64,000 nucleotides of DNA. It comes from Nemopilema nomurai. Its lineage: Eukaryota > Cnidaria > Scyphozoa > Rhizostomeae > Rhizostomatidae. The stretch is from positions 62,001 to 126,000 of the forward strand of contig ML133447.1 of the NCBI GenBank assembly GCA_003864495.1. The letters run 5' to 3'. The translations under genes were made by a program, and so were the position numbers. The notes beneath the pieces are model-generated. The model ran no database searches, was not told where the DNA came from, and worked only from the letters and a program-made list of their open reading frames with translations. Shown in pieces: positions 51,404-63,989 of the stretch; positions within the stretch are counted from its first letter, which is position 1, and the number at the start of each line of letters is the position of its first letter.

Positions 51404-53774
51404 ATGCTATTAATTTACGATCAAACTAAAACCGATTTTAATACTTTTGAAAAGCAACAAAAAGCGTTTTTATTAAAGATTAAAACCGACTTTGGAATTA
51501 CAATTGAAGAAAACGACGAACTATTACCAAGCGCTTTATTAAGCGCAAATAGTAGTTTAATAGGTGCAACCGGCGGACGATTGACAAATTACGCCGAATT
51601 TAGCGCTTTAAGTGCCCAACAACAGGGACTAGTAATTAACGCATTAGCAATAATGGTTGATTATGCAATTAAAAATGGTGTATTTAACGAAGGGACAAGC
51701 GTTAGCGGTTCTAGTGGTGGTGTTTCTAGTTCGATATCAAACCAACGAGACGGAGCGTTCATTCCGTCAAAGGCATTAAAATTATTGGAAGTAGCAAACT
51801 TGTTAAGCCCAACAATTTTAATCGTCACTAATGATCCACAAACAGGCGACGACTTATCAATTAGCGTTGATACTTGAAATGCGTGAAAAAAACAAGCATT
51901 AATTGATATTGACACACTAATTAGACAACGAGCGGTGTTATTCAAAGGTGACAAAGGCGACAAAGGCGATAAAGGTGATACCGGAGCACAAGGTATAACC
52001 GCCGGATACAAAGTTTTAGGAGTTCCTTCAACTGGTGATTTTTCAGTTAAAATTAGCGGCGAAAGCGGTGGAAGAGCTAAAAGTAATATTTATGTTGCTG
52101 ACACAGGCAATATTTTCTTAGATACATCGGCAATTACCGACACTGGTAAAGTCAATACGCCGCAGTTGAGAATTGACGGCGTTGGCGATACTGCACTAGC
52201 TAATAAAGAGCCTTTATGGCTAAATAATGTTGTTTGATGAGGCCTATTAAAAAGATTATTAGCGTTAAAAGCTAATTCGGCCGATGTTTATACAAAAACA
52301 GAGACCGATAATAAACTAGCGACTAAGGCCACTACAACGGCGTTAAACACACAAAAAACAGATTTAGAAGCAAAGATAGCGTTAAAGCGTGATATTAGCG
52401 ATAGTTATACAAAGGCCGAAGTTGATACTAAAATTGCTGCTGCTGGTGGTTCAGTTGATGCTTACACAAAGACAGAAACGGACGACAAATTGCTAAATTA
52501 GAAGGTTCGGGCGTAGATTTACAAAAAATTATACCCTTACAAGACGAATTAGAAATAGCGACTGATATTCTTGTATCAATACCGCATTTTGTCTTCCCAT
52601 CTGCGACTGATTTAACAACTTCTAAAAACTATTATTTGAATACAATTGTTAAATATGGTTTAGTAGTAGGATTACTTCAAAATTACCTTTCCTCTGGTTG
52701 AACTTTAAGTAAGAATTCTAGCGATAATATTAAAGTTGCTGGTAAAACATTTTTATTAAAATTACGTTGTTTTCCCTTCTAAATATATTTTAGCCAAAGG
52801 CTACGAAAACGGCGACACTACTAAGCAAGCAGTTCAAATAGCAATTGGTGCTTATGGTTCTTTTCTTTTTTATATTTTTTCACGAATAACAATTAAGCCC
52901 GAAGATTGAGTGCCTGGTGGTAATGTGTCTGCTTCTAATAAATTCCTTAGAACAAAGGACATTTTAGAAGTCGCCCAAACAAAAAAACGACTAGCATTAT
53001 ACCCAAGAGAGACCGCTACATTTGCGTCTGTTGGCGTTAATTTTGGAATTAAATATGAAAAATTAGCTAATTCAAAAGTTCGTGTTCGTGGTAATCGTAT
53101 CCACTAAAAAAACACGGCTCCGCCATTTTTGGTGGTGATGGTTTAGAATTAAAAGCTTATTTTAACTATGATTGGTGCTTTGCCTATAGCGTGAAACGAA
53201 AAAATAACAGGTTTAAGCGCACCAAAAAGTTTTTTAAAGGTGATACTAATTAGATTGCCATATCATTTAAAAGAATTTCGGTCGCCACGGCTTATTTTTA
53301 GTTTTTAAAATAATGGTTAAATTAAAATTAAAAGATAAAAACACTAAATCTTTGAAATTCACACCCACCAGCTAATACTACAAATGTAGATTTAAAGGGA
53401 ATGAATGAGAAATCAAAACTTAACAGATTGCGACCAACTAGCATACAATGAAACCCATTGGGTGGAAATAAATACTTCTTCACTAAAATATCAATTCGGT
53501 TTGAAGAAACCGGTATTTTTATAGAAACAAAGGGCTTGATAACGGCGACGATATAATGATACAAACAAAAGCAGTTATTAATTACCCAACAAACTACGAC
53601 GATAATAGTGGAATTGAGTTTTCAAATATAGAGTGCTGACGAACTAATTTTTCAACTGGAACTAGGTTAAGTGGTATAAGCCCGTATATTTTAGACACGG
53701 GAACTGAAATCGTCATTTATGAAAGTGCTTACAACAAGCAGTTAAAAGCAGTTGATGACGGAGTTATATTTTAA
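51404..53774 (+). CDS. Fibre protein (multiply frameshifted, U3)
   Basis: As 32515-34894. The first about 350 residues are intact, then many missing bases between about 52485 and 53580, at partly different points from U2. Confidence 0.72.
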
Positions 53775-54130
53775 TGATTAAAGCGTTAATTCCATTCTTA
53801 AAGAATGTTAAAAGCCAGTTATTAATTCTAGCGGTTATATTTGCAGTTGGTGGTGGTGTTTTAATTTACCACGCCGAAAATAGCGCTAAAAGCGTTAAAA
53901 TTGAAACTAATTATAGAATTAATGGAACAATTGATAAGGAGCGATATTCGCCCCTTAAAACTAATTTAACGGCCTTAATTGGTGGCGGACTACTAATGAC
54001 ACTTAGCGGTGTTTGTATCATCGGCTTTATTTTCAAAAATGGAAGCGCTAATAATCACAAACAATTATTTAATGAAATTAAAGAAATTAAAGAATTATTA
54101 AAGGAGCAAAAAAAAGACAATGCAAAATAA
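53774..54130 (+). CDS. Late two-TM membrane protein, 118 aa (U3)
   Basis: Same as 15999-16355. Confidence 0.7.
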   Translation: MIKALIPFLKNVKSQLLILAVIFAVGGGVLIYHAENSAKSVKIETNYRINGTIDKERYSPLKTNLTALIGGGLLMTLSGVCIIGFIFKNGSANNHKQLFNEIKEIKELLKEQKKDNAK

Positions 54131-54290
54131 AATTATTCAATTCTTAACAAAAAACGGAAAACTAATATTAACTAGATTAACAATTATTCTATTAAATGCA
54201 CTAGAATTAGTTTTAGTATTTATTCCAACTAAACGGGTTTCACTTGCACCATTAATTAAGTGATTAGAAGATTTTAACAATCGATTATAA
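54120..54290 (+). CDS. Small hydrophobic protein, 56 aa, intact
   Basis: The only frame-intact copy. A basic N-terminus (KIIQFLTKNGK) leads into one hydrophobic segment (about residues 17-35), then a basic turn and an amphipathic end with Trp from TGA. It overlaps the 118-aa membrane gene by 11 bases and lies one base before the portal ATG. It may be a partner of the holin-like protein. Confidence 0.65.
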
Positions 54291-54291
54291 A

Positions 54292-54448
54292 ATGACTACA
54301 AAAACTATTAAATTAGAAGATAAAATTAAACAACATTTAATTAGATTGTTGCGGACAAGTTTGTTAATTATTTAGGCGGTAAAGGCTACTTATTAAGCAG
54401 TGAAAACGAAGCTATTAATAAGTTTTTGGACTAATTGACAAATTAATA
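54292..54448 (+). pseudogene. Portal gene, 5' remnant cut by deletion
   Basis: Only about the first 50 codons remain (with one T missing near 54350 and one extra near 54426). The sequence then jumps at AATTAATA to ATTACCAATCGG of the tail gene. Confidence 0.85.
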
Positions 54449-55178
54449 ATTACCAATCGGATATTCAAACATTAAAGATCCCAAGCTAGTGCCGAGTAAT
54501 TTTGAACCAATATTAACTAAGCAAGCGCTAAATGATACTGATATTGTTATTCCGTTCAAAACGGGATTTTTGGATTTACAAACTGGTAATTTGAAGCCTG
54601 AAAATGGTGATTTTAATATTCAAAAAATAATTAAAATACAAACTGGAACTAATTTTAATTTGGATCAAGTATTTAGCCAATATCCAACTTTTAAAATTAA
54701 ATTTAATTATCAATTTTCAATTACGGGTTCTCATCACCAAACTAGCGCTAATCGGTTATTGCAAGGTTCATATGCTTATTTACCAACAATTAACAACTTT
54801 ATTCAAAATATAATTTTTGAAATTAACAAAGATAATTATAAAAATAATGTTAATAGCTTCAAACAAATAATATTTGATACGACTAATTTTCCTACCAAAC
54901 AAATTAAATTTATTCAAACACATACAGGGTTAATAAACGATAGAGTCGTTTATACAAATGGTAAAGTTAAATTAGAATATTTATTTAATTTACAAAAATT
55001 AGATAATCACACTTATAAAATTAAATTAAGTAATTTTAAGTTATTACAATTCCCGGCAATTACGTCTGGTTATTCTGGTTATTATTGAGAATTAAGTAAT
55101 TTTACTTATGATGCTAAATTATTAAATTATAATTTTCACTTTTCAATTACGAATTTAGAAATTACAACGGAGGTTTAA
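54449..55178 (+). pseudogene. Tail protein, 3' remnant at deletion junction
   Basis: The last about 243 codons of the tail gene, beginning at exactly the same base (ATTACC) as the fragment at 1015. The frame is intact to the stop, but there is no native start. Confidence 0.85.
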
Positions 55179-55180
55179 AA

Positions 55181-55792
55181 ATGGAATTAACCACTGCCAT
55201 TTGAAACCAATTAAGGCGTTTAGACTTTAAGAAGCAACATTTAATTATTGTTAATGGTCGTAATATTCAAGCTTCCACTATGGACTGATGAAAGAATACC
55301 GAAACTAATAGCACATGAATTAAAAGAATTGAATATACGCCAGTGAATAACTTTAAGGGCTTCGTAGTCGTCTATATTAAAACTATTCAAAAAAGGGCTA
55401 ATGCAAAAGGCGAGATTAAAACATATACGACAAAAGGCGGACAATTAACTATTCCTGTTAGCTTTAAGCAATTCGTCGTTTCACTAGCTAGTCCGAATAA
55501 TGTTAATAACCCGTCCGCACCAGACGGAGTAGGGACTAAATTATGGACTTCTGTTAATGCTTTTATTGGCGTTTCACAAGAAGAAGGCGGTGAAGGTGAG
55601 CAGGCAAAAATAGTGCAAACTTTCAAAGAACAAAAAAAATTAAGCGGTAAAAGTTATGAAAAAATAACTGGTTGGATCCAAGAAGGTAAAGTTGATAAAT
55701 TACAAAGAACTATTAACCGCCAGGCAATGATTAAAAGAAAATATAGTCCCGATCAATTATTAACTATGTTTTTACAACGATTAAGGTTCTAA
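55181..55792 (+). CDS. Late-operon protein, 203 aa (U4)
   Basis: Same as 1748-2359. Confidence 0.8.
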
Positions 55793-55794
55793 TT

Positions 55795-56226
55795 ATGGAT
55801 ACATTAAAAATTAAAAAACACGGCAACACTAGTCGCTTAAAAGGGACTAAAATTACAAAGCCCGACGTTAATTTAATGGCCGATGGCGATCGGCGTTTAG
55901 GTAAATGAATGCGCCAAGTTCCAAAAATGAGTTATTTAAAGCTTATAAGGCAGTCGTCTTTACAGGAGCAAATGGCGTTCTTTGATAAGCTAGAAAATTA
56001 TATGTTAAACATTAAAGAATGGAAGCATTATAACGCTATTAAAAAGTGTGAAAAATATAAGCAGTTAATGTCCTTTCTAAACGAAAGAATGAAAAATACG
56101 GCTAAGTTAGACGCCGTTATTGACGAACGGCAAAAAATACAAATTGATTTTCAATTACCAGACGGATGGGAAGGTGAAGCCGACGATATTCAATTGCACG
56201 ACTTAAAGAAAGACGAAGATAAATAA
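55795..56226 (+). CDS. Putative terminase small subunit, 143 aa (U4)
   Basis: Same as 2362-2793. Confidence 0.55.
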
Positions 56227-56228
56227 TT

Positions 56229-57648
56229 ATGGATATTAAAAGTGTTAAGTTGCATAGTTATTTAGGTAAGAATTGACGCTATTATTACCAAATATTAAAG
56301 TCCATTAGAAACAATGAACCACTACCAATTGAAGTAATTAACGAAGCCGGTGGGCGTAAATGTGGTAAGACTTTTAGCGGTAATGTGTTTAGTTGATTAG
56401 CAATTATTTTGTTTCCAAATAAGACTTTACGATTTACACAATTAGATTATTACAAGATAAAAGAAAGAAAGCTATGACGAAATAATTAAAGTTGCACCTG
56501 ATGCTGAAAATGTATTATGGCGTTCTAATAAACAACAATTTATTATTCAATCACCAAAAAATAAACAAAGCCAATTTAGATGACAGATCGTCGGTATGTT
56601 AGACAAGGGCGTTAAGCGTGGCGTGCAAAAACTAGGACTAGCCCGTTTTGATAGCGACTATGTTTTTATCATTTTTGAAGAAGCAAGCGAATTTACTGAA
56701 GAACAAATTCATATGGTTAAAACGCTTTTAACCTTAGCGATAGAACGCTTTTAATGTATTTTGGTAATCCATACTTTCCACACGCACCATTTTTTCAAAA
56801 CTTCGCTAAATACTTTCCGTTTCCAAGGCGGATTATGTTTGATAAGTCAAAAGGGCGTGCCTTTAAGCTTTGCATAGCAGAAGGTAAGAAAACATTATTC
56901 CAATGAACTAATATTTATTCAATTGTTAATGAACCTTATTTTTCTAAAAATAACCTATTAGAATTAGAAAGCGGTGCTAAGAAACTACCGCTATTAGGTG
57001 CTACTTCTTTATATGGTGAACCCTTAGCATTAGCCGGTGCAATTACCCGAACAAACATTAAGAAAAATTAAATATTTTACTAACCGTTATCCGTAGTCAA
57101 TATTCACGATACACGATCGACGTATGGCTGGTGGATATGGTTTCACCCGTGATCCTTCCGCTTTCGTTTGAGGCTTTAAGACACAATAAGCAAAAAAATA
57201 TTTATTATGGATGCATTCAAAACTAGCTCATCACAAGCGGCGAGTTTGATACTTACAATTTGCTAATCAAGTGTATAGTTTTATTACCAACACGTCCTTA
57301 AATGAAAATTAACAAAAAACAATTAACAATATGAACTGACTCGCACGCACTCGGTTTAACCAGTTCCTTAAACACCAATTACCGAACCACTTAAAACATT
57401 ATTAGCTTTCGTTCAGTTTCTAAAAAATATGGTGCACCTTTTTAATTATTAATCGGATTGAGAATGTAGTTAATCTAATGAATACAAACAGAATATTAAT
57501 GCGAACAAATAGCGCTGGTAATCAATTACTTAAAGAAGAATGAGCGGCAAGTGAATGAGATAAAACGGCTACTAGTTATAAACGGGTTTGTCCCGATGCA
57601 ACAGGCGACCACTTACAGGACGCATTTGAATATGGCGCCTTAGCTTAG
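56229..57648 (+). pseudogene. terL: Terminase large subunit, multiply frameshifted copy (U4)
   Basis: 23 bases shorter overall than the intact gene. Walker A is intact here (TGTGGTAAGAC), but losses begin at about 56427 and continue to about 57440. Confidence 0.8.
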
Positions 57649-57679
57649 TTTCCGTGGCGTATTTGAAACGAAAATATTA

Positions 57680-58153
57680 TTAAAGGTCAATTATATAATC
57701 GTGTAGCATTAATGCGTCGGCTGTGTGTTCGTTAATATTAGGATCTAAACCGATATATTGTTTTAGTGTTAATTCTTTTTTTGTTTTACGATCCTGTCCG
57801 ATTTTTGCACCATTGATAACCGACTTATATACTTTTGCTTCGTTAAATACTTTAATTTTTAACTCTTTACTTTCAATTAACTGAGTAAGGTAATAGACTA
57901 AATAACCAATTTGTCTATTTAGATTAGCGGATGTTTTACGAAAAGCACCTGCGTTTTCAAACGAAAAAATATTAATCCGATAATATTTATAATCTAGTGT
58001 GTTTGTTTCTAACTTATAAATGTTATCGTATTTTTTATAATACAGATTACTATTATTTAATGGTTCAAAACCAGGTAATTTTTGATCGCTAATAATAGCG
58101 CCTTTTTTACCGGCATCTCAGTAAATGTTAATTTTTGATTTTGCTAATGGCAT
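57680..58153 (-). CDS. RuvC-like Holliday junction resolvase, 157 aa, intact
   Basis: The only frame-intact copy. RuvC-type features in order: D13 (INIYWDAGKKGA), E66 (NIFSFENAGAF), a helix and strand, KVYKSVINGAKIGQ as the V-K-x(3)-G block, and a C-terminal EHTADALML with H143 and D146. Length fits bacterial and phage RuvC proteins (about 150-170 aa). It should cleave four-way junctions in replicating or recombining phage DNA, and lies at the end of the early block opposite terL. Its start overlaps the 24-bp inverted repeat. Confidence 0.78.
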
Positions 58154-58272
58154 ATTAAAACTACACGGGATGCAATTCTGGTAACCCGAATAAGACTAAC
58201 TAAATAAAATATGACTTAATAAAGCTAAAAAGTAAAAGGTAGTTATTGTTGCATCCCGTGTAGTTTTAATAT
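58152..58272. repeat. Perfect 24-bp inverted repeat (U4)
   Basis: Arms 58152-58175 and 58249-58272, as at 23513-23633. Confidence 0.85.
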
Positions 58273-58285
58273 AACATTTTTAATT

Positions 58286-58654
58286 TTACGTTAAAAATAT
58301 TTTTAACGTTCTTCCGCCGTCTTGGTATTTAATCTCCACGTGAGAAGGTATATTACGCCCTTCTTTTAATGTAATCGGCTTATTAGTTCAATTAATTATT
58401 TCAATTCTATTAAAGTTATACATAAAATATTTGTTAATTGACATAAAACCTAGTCCTGCGTTAATGATTTTTTGGTCTTCATAATAATTTTCCATTTTTA
58501 ATTCGTCCTTTTTGTCTTCTTTATCTTTATCCCTTAAAATTCAATAGCAATTACAACATACTTCTATTCTTTTGTTATGTGATTTTTCAATTATCATATG
58601 TGATTTTTCAGCTACCATAAATTTTTTACATTTATAACATTTAATAATATTCAT
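58286..58654 (-). CDS. Small Zn-ribbon protein, 122 aa (U4)
   Basis: Same as 4953-5321. Confidence 0.8.
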
Positions 58655-58659
58655 TTTAT

Positions 58660-58932
58660 TTAGTCTCCTTTTTCAAAATTAAATTTTTCTACTTTTTCTA
58701 ATAGAAGTAAAATATTTAATTTATTGTTTTGCTTAATCAATAGTTTTAATCACATTAAACTAATTAAAATAAAAGTAATTGCAACTAATAAATAGAATAC
58801 TAATTGTAATAATTCGTTGCTTTTTAGTCCCGCATTAATAAAATGTAATCCGCTTAAAAGCCAATTAATAATTATATTCGCTAAGCTTATTTTAATTTGT
58901 GATTTTAATAATTTAATCTCTGTTTTTATCAT
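58660..58932 (-). CDS. Small two-TM membrane protein, 90 aa (U4)
   Basis: Same as 5327-5599. Confidence 0.75.
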
Positions 58933-59905
58933 TGTCTTTTTTTCCTTTTTTAATCAAAATATAGTTATTTTCAACTGCTTTAATAATGTCTTCCGTTGTC
59001 TTTAATTCTGTTTTGCTTTCAAAATTAAATTTTTGTTGTTTTTCTTTCAATAAAAAATTACTAATATAGTAATCATTAATCGGTTTAATGTTGGCTGCGC
59101 TTTCTATATTAGTTAATCCCGACTTTGTCTTTTTAGCTAATTTAATTAAAAACCCGTTTTTTTGATAATGTAGTGCAATATCTTCTCCGTTGGTATGAAT
59201 AAATTTAATTCCTTTTTTATCAATTGCTTTACAAAATTCTAATGTCTGCTTTCAATTATAATTATTTTTTTTGTAATAAAAATTATCTCGTTTCATACCA
59301 TAGGGCGGGTCAATGAATACAAAGTCGGCGGGTGTTATTTCGTCAGGCGTTAATAAAGATACTTTAACGCTATTATTTGCGCAGTAATTTTTAATTCTAA
59401 GCAAATACTCCACTAACTTATTTATTTTGTTAATTTTTAGATAATCAATAATTAAATTATCTTTTGAATATATTTTGTTATCTAAAATAGGGGTAGCGAC
59501 CATATCAAAATTTAAGTCCAATAATCTTGGGAAGACTATTAACTCCTGCGTAATCAATCAAATTAACGATTTTGTAAAACCAAACGACATTTTATTAAAC
59601 TTGTTTTTAATTCGTTCGCATTTTGCTTTCTGATTACTGAAAAATAAAAATTCAAACAATATTCCAATTTCCATTTTTAATTGTCTTTCATCTGGAATTA
59701 AGTTTCAATTCTTCCAAAACCACATTAAATAAATATTGTTATCTCACACTACCGCCTTTGGTGGTTGTAGGGCAAGAATTACCGAACCACTCCCGACAAA
59801 TGGTTCAATATAGCGACCCTTAAACTTTGGAATAAAGGGTATTATTTCCGTTAAAACACGCCGTTTTGAACCAATATATTTTAAAAGTCTGTCGATCGTT
59901 TTCAT
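58926..59905 (-). CDS. D12-class adenine methyltransferase, genotype B (U4)
   Basis: As 43171-44149, with the catalytic part intact. The 3' T-runs are 7T/6T, one base short of the 8T/6T form in U1 that gives the natural W-stop end. Confidence 0.87.
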
Positions 59906-59906
59906 T

Positions 59907-60545
59907 TTACATTTTTAAGCATTTAATGCCGTCTTTCAAAACACAAACTAATGCGCTTTCTAATTCGTGCTTCTCAATATTAAAATTATCTAAAACTAAT
60001 TGTTTGTAAATTGATAACTGGATCCCGTAGTTTAACACATAGTAATTACGAGCTTGTTCTTTCCCGCTACTTTTTCAATCAATAACAATATATTTATTAG
60101 TTTGCTTATCAAAAAGTAAAGCGTCAATTGTTCCACATAATGCAACTTTCGCCATTGAAAAGTCGGCGACTAGTTTTAATTCTGTTGCTACTAATTCAAA
60201 ACGGGATTTAACTTTGTCTCATCAATTCTTAAAACTTTTACCAAAAGCGTAATAATCTACTTCTCTAAAACAACTATAATCGGCGTTATTATTAACAATT
60301 AACTCTTCAATGAAGGCGTGGGTTTGCGTTCCTTTATTAGCGGCAGCATTTAACATTGCTCGACTTTCTTGTTTTAGAATTAAAAAGTTTTTGCGGCTTC
60401 AAGCATTAACACTTGATGCGCTCATTGCTTCCTTATTTTTGTAGGTGTAAATATGCTTATCAGGGTAGAATTTAAGCAAATTAAATTTTTGATTTAATTT
60501 ATAAAAGTCGTTTAATAAATATTTATATTTTTCATTTATAAACAT
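59907..60545 (-). CDS. PD-(D/E)XK nuclease, 212 aa (U4)
   Basis: Same as 25265-25903. Confidence 0.85.
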
Positions 60546-60547
60546 AT

Positions 60548-60699
60548 TTAATTACCTGTAATTTCTAAAATCAATTTATCGTCTTTAATATGGAGCTCGT
60601 TTTCGAGCTCCGTTAGTTTTTCAAATTCAAAGCTTTTAATTTTTTTCCGTTAAATTGAATTTCTAATTTTTTGAATTTTTTATAAAAAAGCGTTGCCAT
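60548..60699 (-). CDS. Small protein, 50 aa, one base short (U4)
   Basis: As 25906-26058, with one T missing in the run near 60645, a different run from U3. Confidence 0.65.
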
Positions 60700-60702
60700 C
60701 GT

Positions 60703-61215
60703 TTATTCTCAATCAATCTTAACTTCTGTTTTTGTTTTTTTTACGCTTTTTTCTATGTCACTTTCTCTTAATACTGGTTGCTCTTGTTGCACTGGTTGTG
60801 TTATTTCTTTAATTCTTAAAAATGTTTCTGGACTAAATTTATTTCATTTTTGATTGATTACAATAAAAGACGTTCCAACCTTAGTAATATTATCAAATGT
60901 TTTAGTGAATACCAGAAACTTTTAATTGATCGACAAACGCTTTTTTAACCTTATCAAACAATAACCCGTCTCTTACTTCAATAATCGTTTAAGCACTTCT
61001 AAACGCTCACCTGGTTTTAATTTAATCGTTCAATTACGAGTTCGTGTTTCTGTAATTCCTTTATCATTTTTTTTGCTATTGCCGTACGCATCAGCAATGA
61101 AATTTGGCGTGTATTCGCTAATTTCATGACCATATACTAATAATTCGCCTTTTTCGTTAAATTCGGCATTCAAATTTTCGTTTAATGTAATAATTCCTTT
61201 TGCTTCAATAATCAT
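60703..61215 (-). CDS. Possible ssDNA-binding protein, local frame disturbance (U4)
   Basis: As 44947-45462, but two bases are missing near 60905 and one near 60981. The net change is one codon, with a short stretch of wrong frame between them. Confidence 0.65.
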
Positions 61216-61233
61216 AATATTTACTCCTTTAAT

Positions 61234-61548
61234 TTAATTATTTTTATTTTCTTTTTTTATTTGTCTAATAACAACGTCCTCGTTAATTAATGTTGTCCGT
61301 TGATATTTTGCTTTTAATTTTTCTATTTTGGTTTTATCTAATTGAAACTCGTGCGTTAAAATACCGCTTCAATCTGTCGTCTTTCTATGTGTTGGATAAC
61401 GATAATATATAGTATTATTACCAATTCTGTATTTTGACGCTTTATCGATTTTTTGAACCAACTCTAATTTTAATTGTTTAAGTTTTAATTCGATTGCTTC
61501 TTTTTCAATTTTTAATTTAATCAATTCTTTAATTAATTCGTTAATCAT
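61234..61548 (-). CDS. Coiled-coil protein, genotype B, 104 aa, intact
   Basis: Best genotype-B copy: N-terminal heptads (LIKELIKLKIEKEAIELK), the same basic domain as genotype A, and a C-terminus RQIKKENKNN. It lies directly after the inverted-repeat element in transcription order. Confidence 0.75.
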
Positions 61549-61589
61549 TTCTTTTATCTCCTATTTTCTTTATTAACTTTATTAAATAA

Positions 61590-61660
61590 AATAGGCGGGT
61601 AGTTTATTATGTATTTTGTAATAAAAAAGGTGCATTATTAAAATATGGAACCCGCCTATT
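61590..61660. ncRNA. Possible structured RNA element (U4)
   Basis: Same arms and core as 26949-27019. Confidence 0.55.
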
Positions 61661-61705
61661 GTCTAGACTGGCGACTTTTAGCGTCATTCACCCCAGGACA
61701 AAAGA

Positions 61706-62584
61706 TTATTTAATCTTCTTAATTGTTATTGCTTTTTTGGTTCCGTCGTTGGACTTTAATGTTTCGTCTAATTCATAACCATTATTTAACAATCAATTAA
61801 GCAATTTAGTTGCTTTTGCTGGTTGTCATTTACCAAATAAGTGATTACTTAATGAAAGTTTTAACATATTTTTAGCAGTTCAAAATTCATCGTTAAGTGC
61901 TACTGCCTTTATACCAATATATGATTGCGCTCATTGAATGGCACGAACTTGTAATTGTTCTACTTTTGATAATTTATTAAAGTCTTTTAACGCTTTATTT
62001 TCTGCTTCTAAGTCTTTTAATGAGTTTTGTAATTTATAAATATTATCACCATTTATAATTCTTTCATCTTGATTTCTTTTAACAGCAATTCCAGTATTTG
62101 TTAATAGAACTTTTAACTCTTTAATTTCTGCTTTTAATGCTTCAATTTTAGAAACATCGGCGGGTGTTCCTGCTGGACCTTGTTCACCTTGAATTCCTTG
62201 TTCACCTTGTGCTCCGTCTTGTCCGTTTGTTCCTGCTGGACCACGTGCCCCTGGTTCACCTTTTGCTCCTGGTGCTCCTGGTGTTCCTTGTGCACCAGTT
62301 TCGCCTGTATCACCTTTTGGACCTTGTGGACCTGTATCACCTTTGTCACCTTCAACTCCGATTGTTTGTCCTGGTTCGCCTCGTGGGCCGACTGGTCCTG
62401 TTGCACCTTGTGGTCCGGCTGGTCCTGTTGATTCTTGAACCAGTTTAATTTGTGTTTGTAAGTTGGTAATTTCTTTATTTGAATTACCAACTTTTACCAA
62501 TAACCCAATCGTTAATAAGCTAGCGATTAGCATCATTGTTCCAACCGCTATTTGCGGTCAATATTTTTTAATTATTTTTTGCAT
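61706..62584 (-). CDS. Membrane-anchored collagen-like protein, 292 aa (U4)
   Basis: Same as 27065-27943, frame intact. Confidence 0.88.
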
Positions 62585-62885
62585 TGTCTTTCTCCTTTTT
62601 TGCTTTGTTAAAAATTTTCTCTTTATGTAATCTTCACCCTTGCAGATTTCTTACCAACTTTATTTTTTCAGGTAAAATTGATTGTTCTAAATCTCATATT
62701 GCTCCGATCGTTTCAATTTCTTTACTTTCTATAAACCATTGATAAAATGATATATTTAATTTTTTGCACGTATCTTCAATAGGAATATCGTTATTGTAAT
62801 CTTTAACTATTACCTGTTGCATTTTTGATCGTTTAATATCAATTTGTTTATAGTTGTATTCGTTAATATCTTTAATTTTAATCAT
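62568..62885 (-). CDS. Small putative helix-turn-helix protein, 105 aa (U4)
   Basis: Same as 27927-28244. Confidence 0.65.
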
Positions 62886-62888
62886 TAT

Positions 62889-63209
62889 TTAATTACCTTT
62901 TTTATTTCAATTTTTATTAATGTATTCTTCGACTTCTTCTTTCGTTTCAAACGAAACTGGATCGGTCATTAAATAACTATTAAATAGTTCAAACCCCCAA
63001 TAATTCGTTCAAGGTTCATTAAGGCGTTTATTTGGCGATCATTCCAAAACTGAAAACGCTAATTTTACTTTCGCATTAGAATTATTTGGTTCGTTATTTT
63101 CTAAAATTATTTTGTATCTTTTGCGAGGGATCATATCTAATTTGATCGCTTTAACAATATATTTATCGTCTTTATTTGGAATAATAATTTCTATTCATTT
63201 AATTTTCAT
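62889..63209 (-). CDS. Early protein, 106 aa (U4)
   Basis: Same as 28248-28568, intact. Confidence 0.7.
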
Positions 63210-63225
63210 TTTTATTAACCTTTTT

Positions 63226-63488
63226 TTACTCATCTCCTAGATTGTAAAAGTCGCTCAATTCGTTTAATTTTGCGTCTAATTCGTCGTCTAATAATTCTTG
63301 TTCTACCGCGCTTTTAACGCTGCTGTTGCTTTTTCTACAATATAATTGCTTCCTTTTTCAACTAAATAGTACTCTATTATTGCTAGTCCGTGATAGATAT
63401 ATTTATTTTTTAGTGAATGTAAATATTCCATTTCGTCAATAGTTTTTAATAATTCTATAAAACTTATATTTTTTAATTCTTTTAACAT
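63226..63488 (-). CDS. Helical early protein, one base short (U4)
   Basis: As 28585-28848, with one base missing near 63309 (ACCGCGCTTTT against ACCGCTGCTTTT). Confidence 0.6.
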
Positions 63489-63646
63489 TATTTCACACTT
63501 TCCAATTCTCATTTTTTAATCAGTAATTCAGCGCTTAATTCTTTTTTTAAGCAATCATTACAAGTTTTATTTAGTAGCGGGCAGTGTTTTTCAACTGCCG
63601 CTCATAAAACGCTTATTTGTTCTGTAATTGTTAATTTATTATTCAT
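63488..63646 (-). CDS. Small Cys-containing protein, 52 aa (U4)
   Basis: Same as 28848-29006. Confidence 0.6.
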
Positions 63647-63989
63647 TGTTAAATTCCTTTTTTTTATAATCGGCAATTACTTCTTTTAATGCTTCTTCGA
63701 TTAGTTTGGTTGGTAATGGCACGTCCATTGTTCCATAATTTCAACGGGTAAATAATTTTCCGTCTCTATATACTCTTACTGCAACGCTTTTATTGTTGAA
63801 TATTGCTAATCAACGACCGATTTTAATTCTAGTTTTTCCATTTACTTTTTCAATACCATTTAATGCGTGGCAAGCAAAGCACTGAGTGCTAAAATAACCA
63901 TTTCGTCCAATTTCGTTTGTTAGTCAGGGTTTGTGTTTATAACAAATTTCGTATCCCTTACTTTTTAATTCTTTAATATATTTTTCCAT
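63639..63989 (-). CDS. Early protein with one Zn site, 116 aa (U4)
   Basis: Same as 28999-29349; its promoter lies beyond the window end. Confidence 0.72.

Larger units (their letters stand above)
38693..54448. mobile_element. U3: genotype-B unit with 3.1 kb deletion
   Basis: 15,756 bases. It equals U2 except for local one-base losses and a deletion corresponding to U2 35568-38692, which removes most of the portal gene and the first about 655 codons of the tail gene. Such a genome could not build virions alone. Confidence 0.85.
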
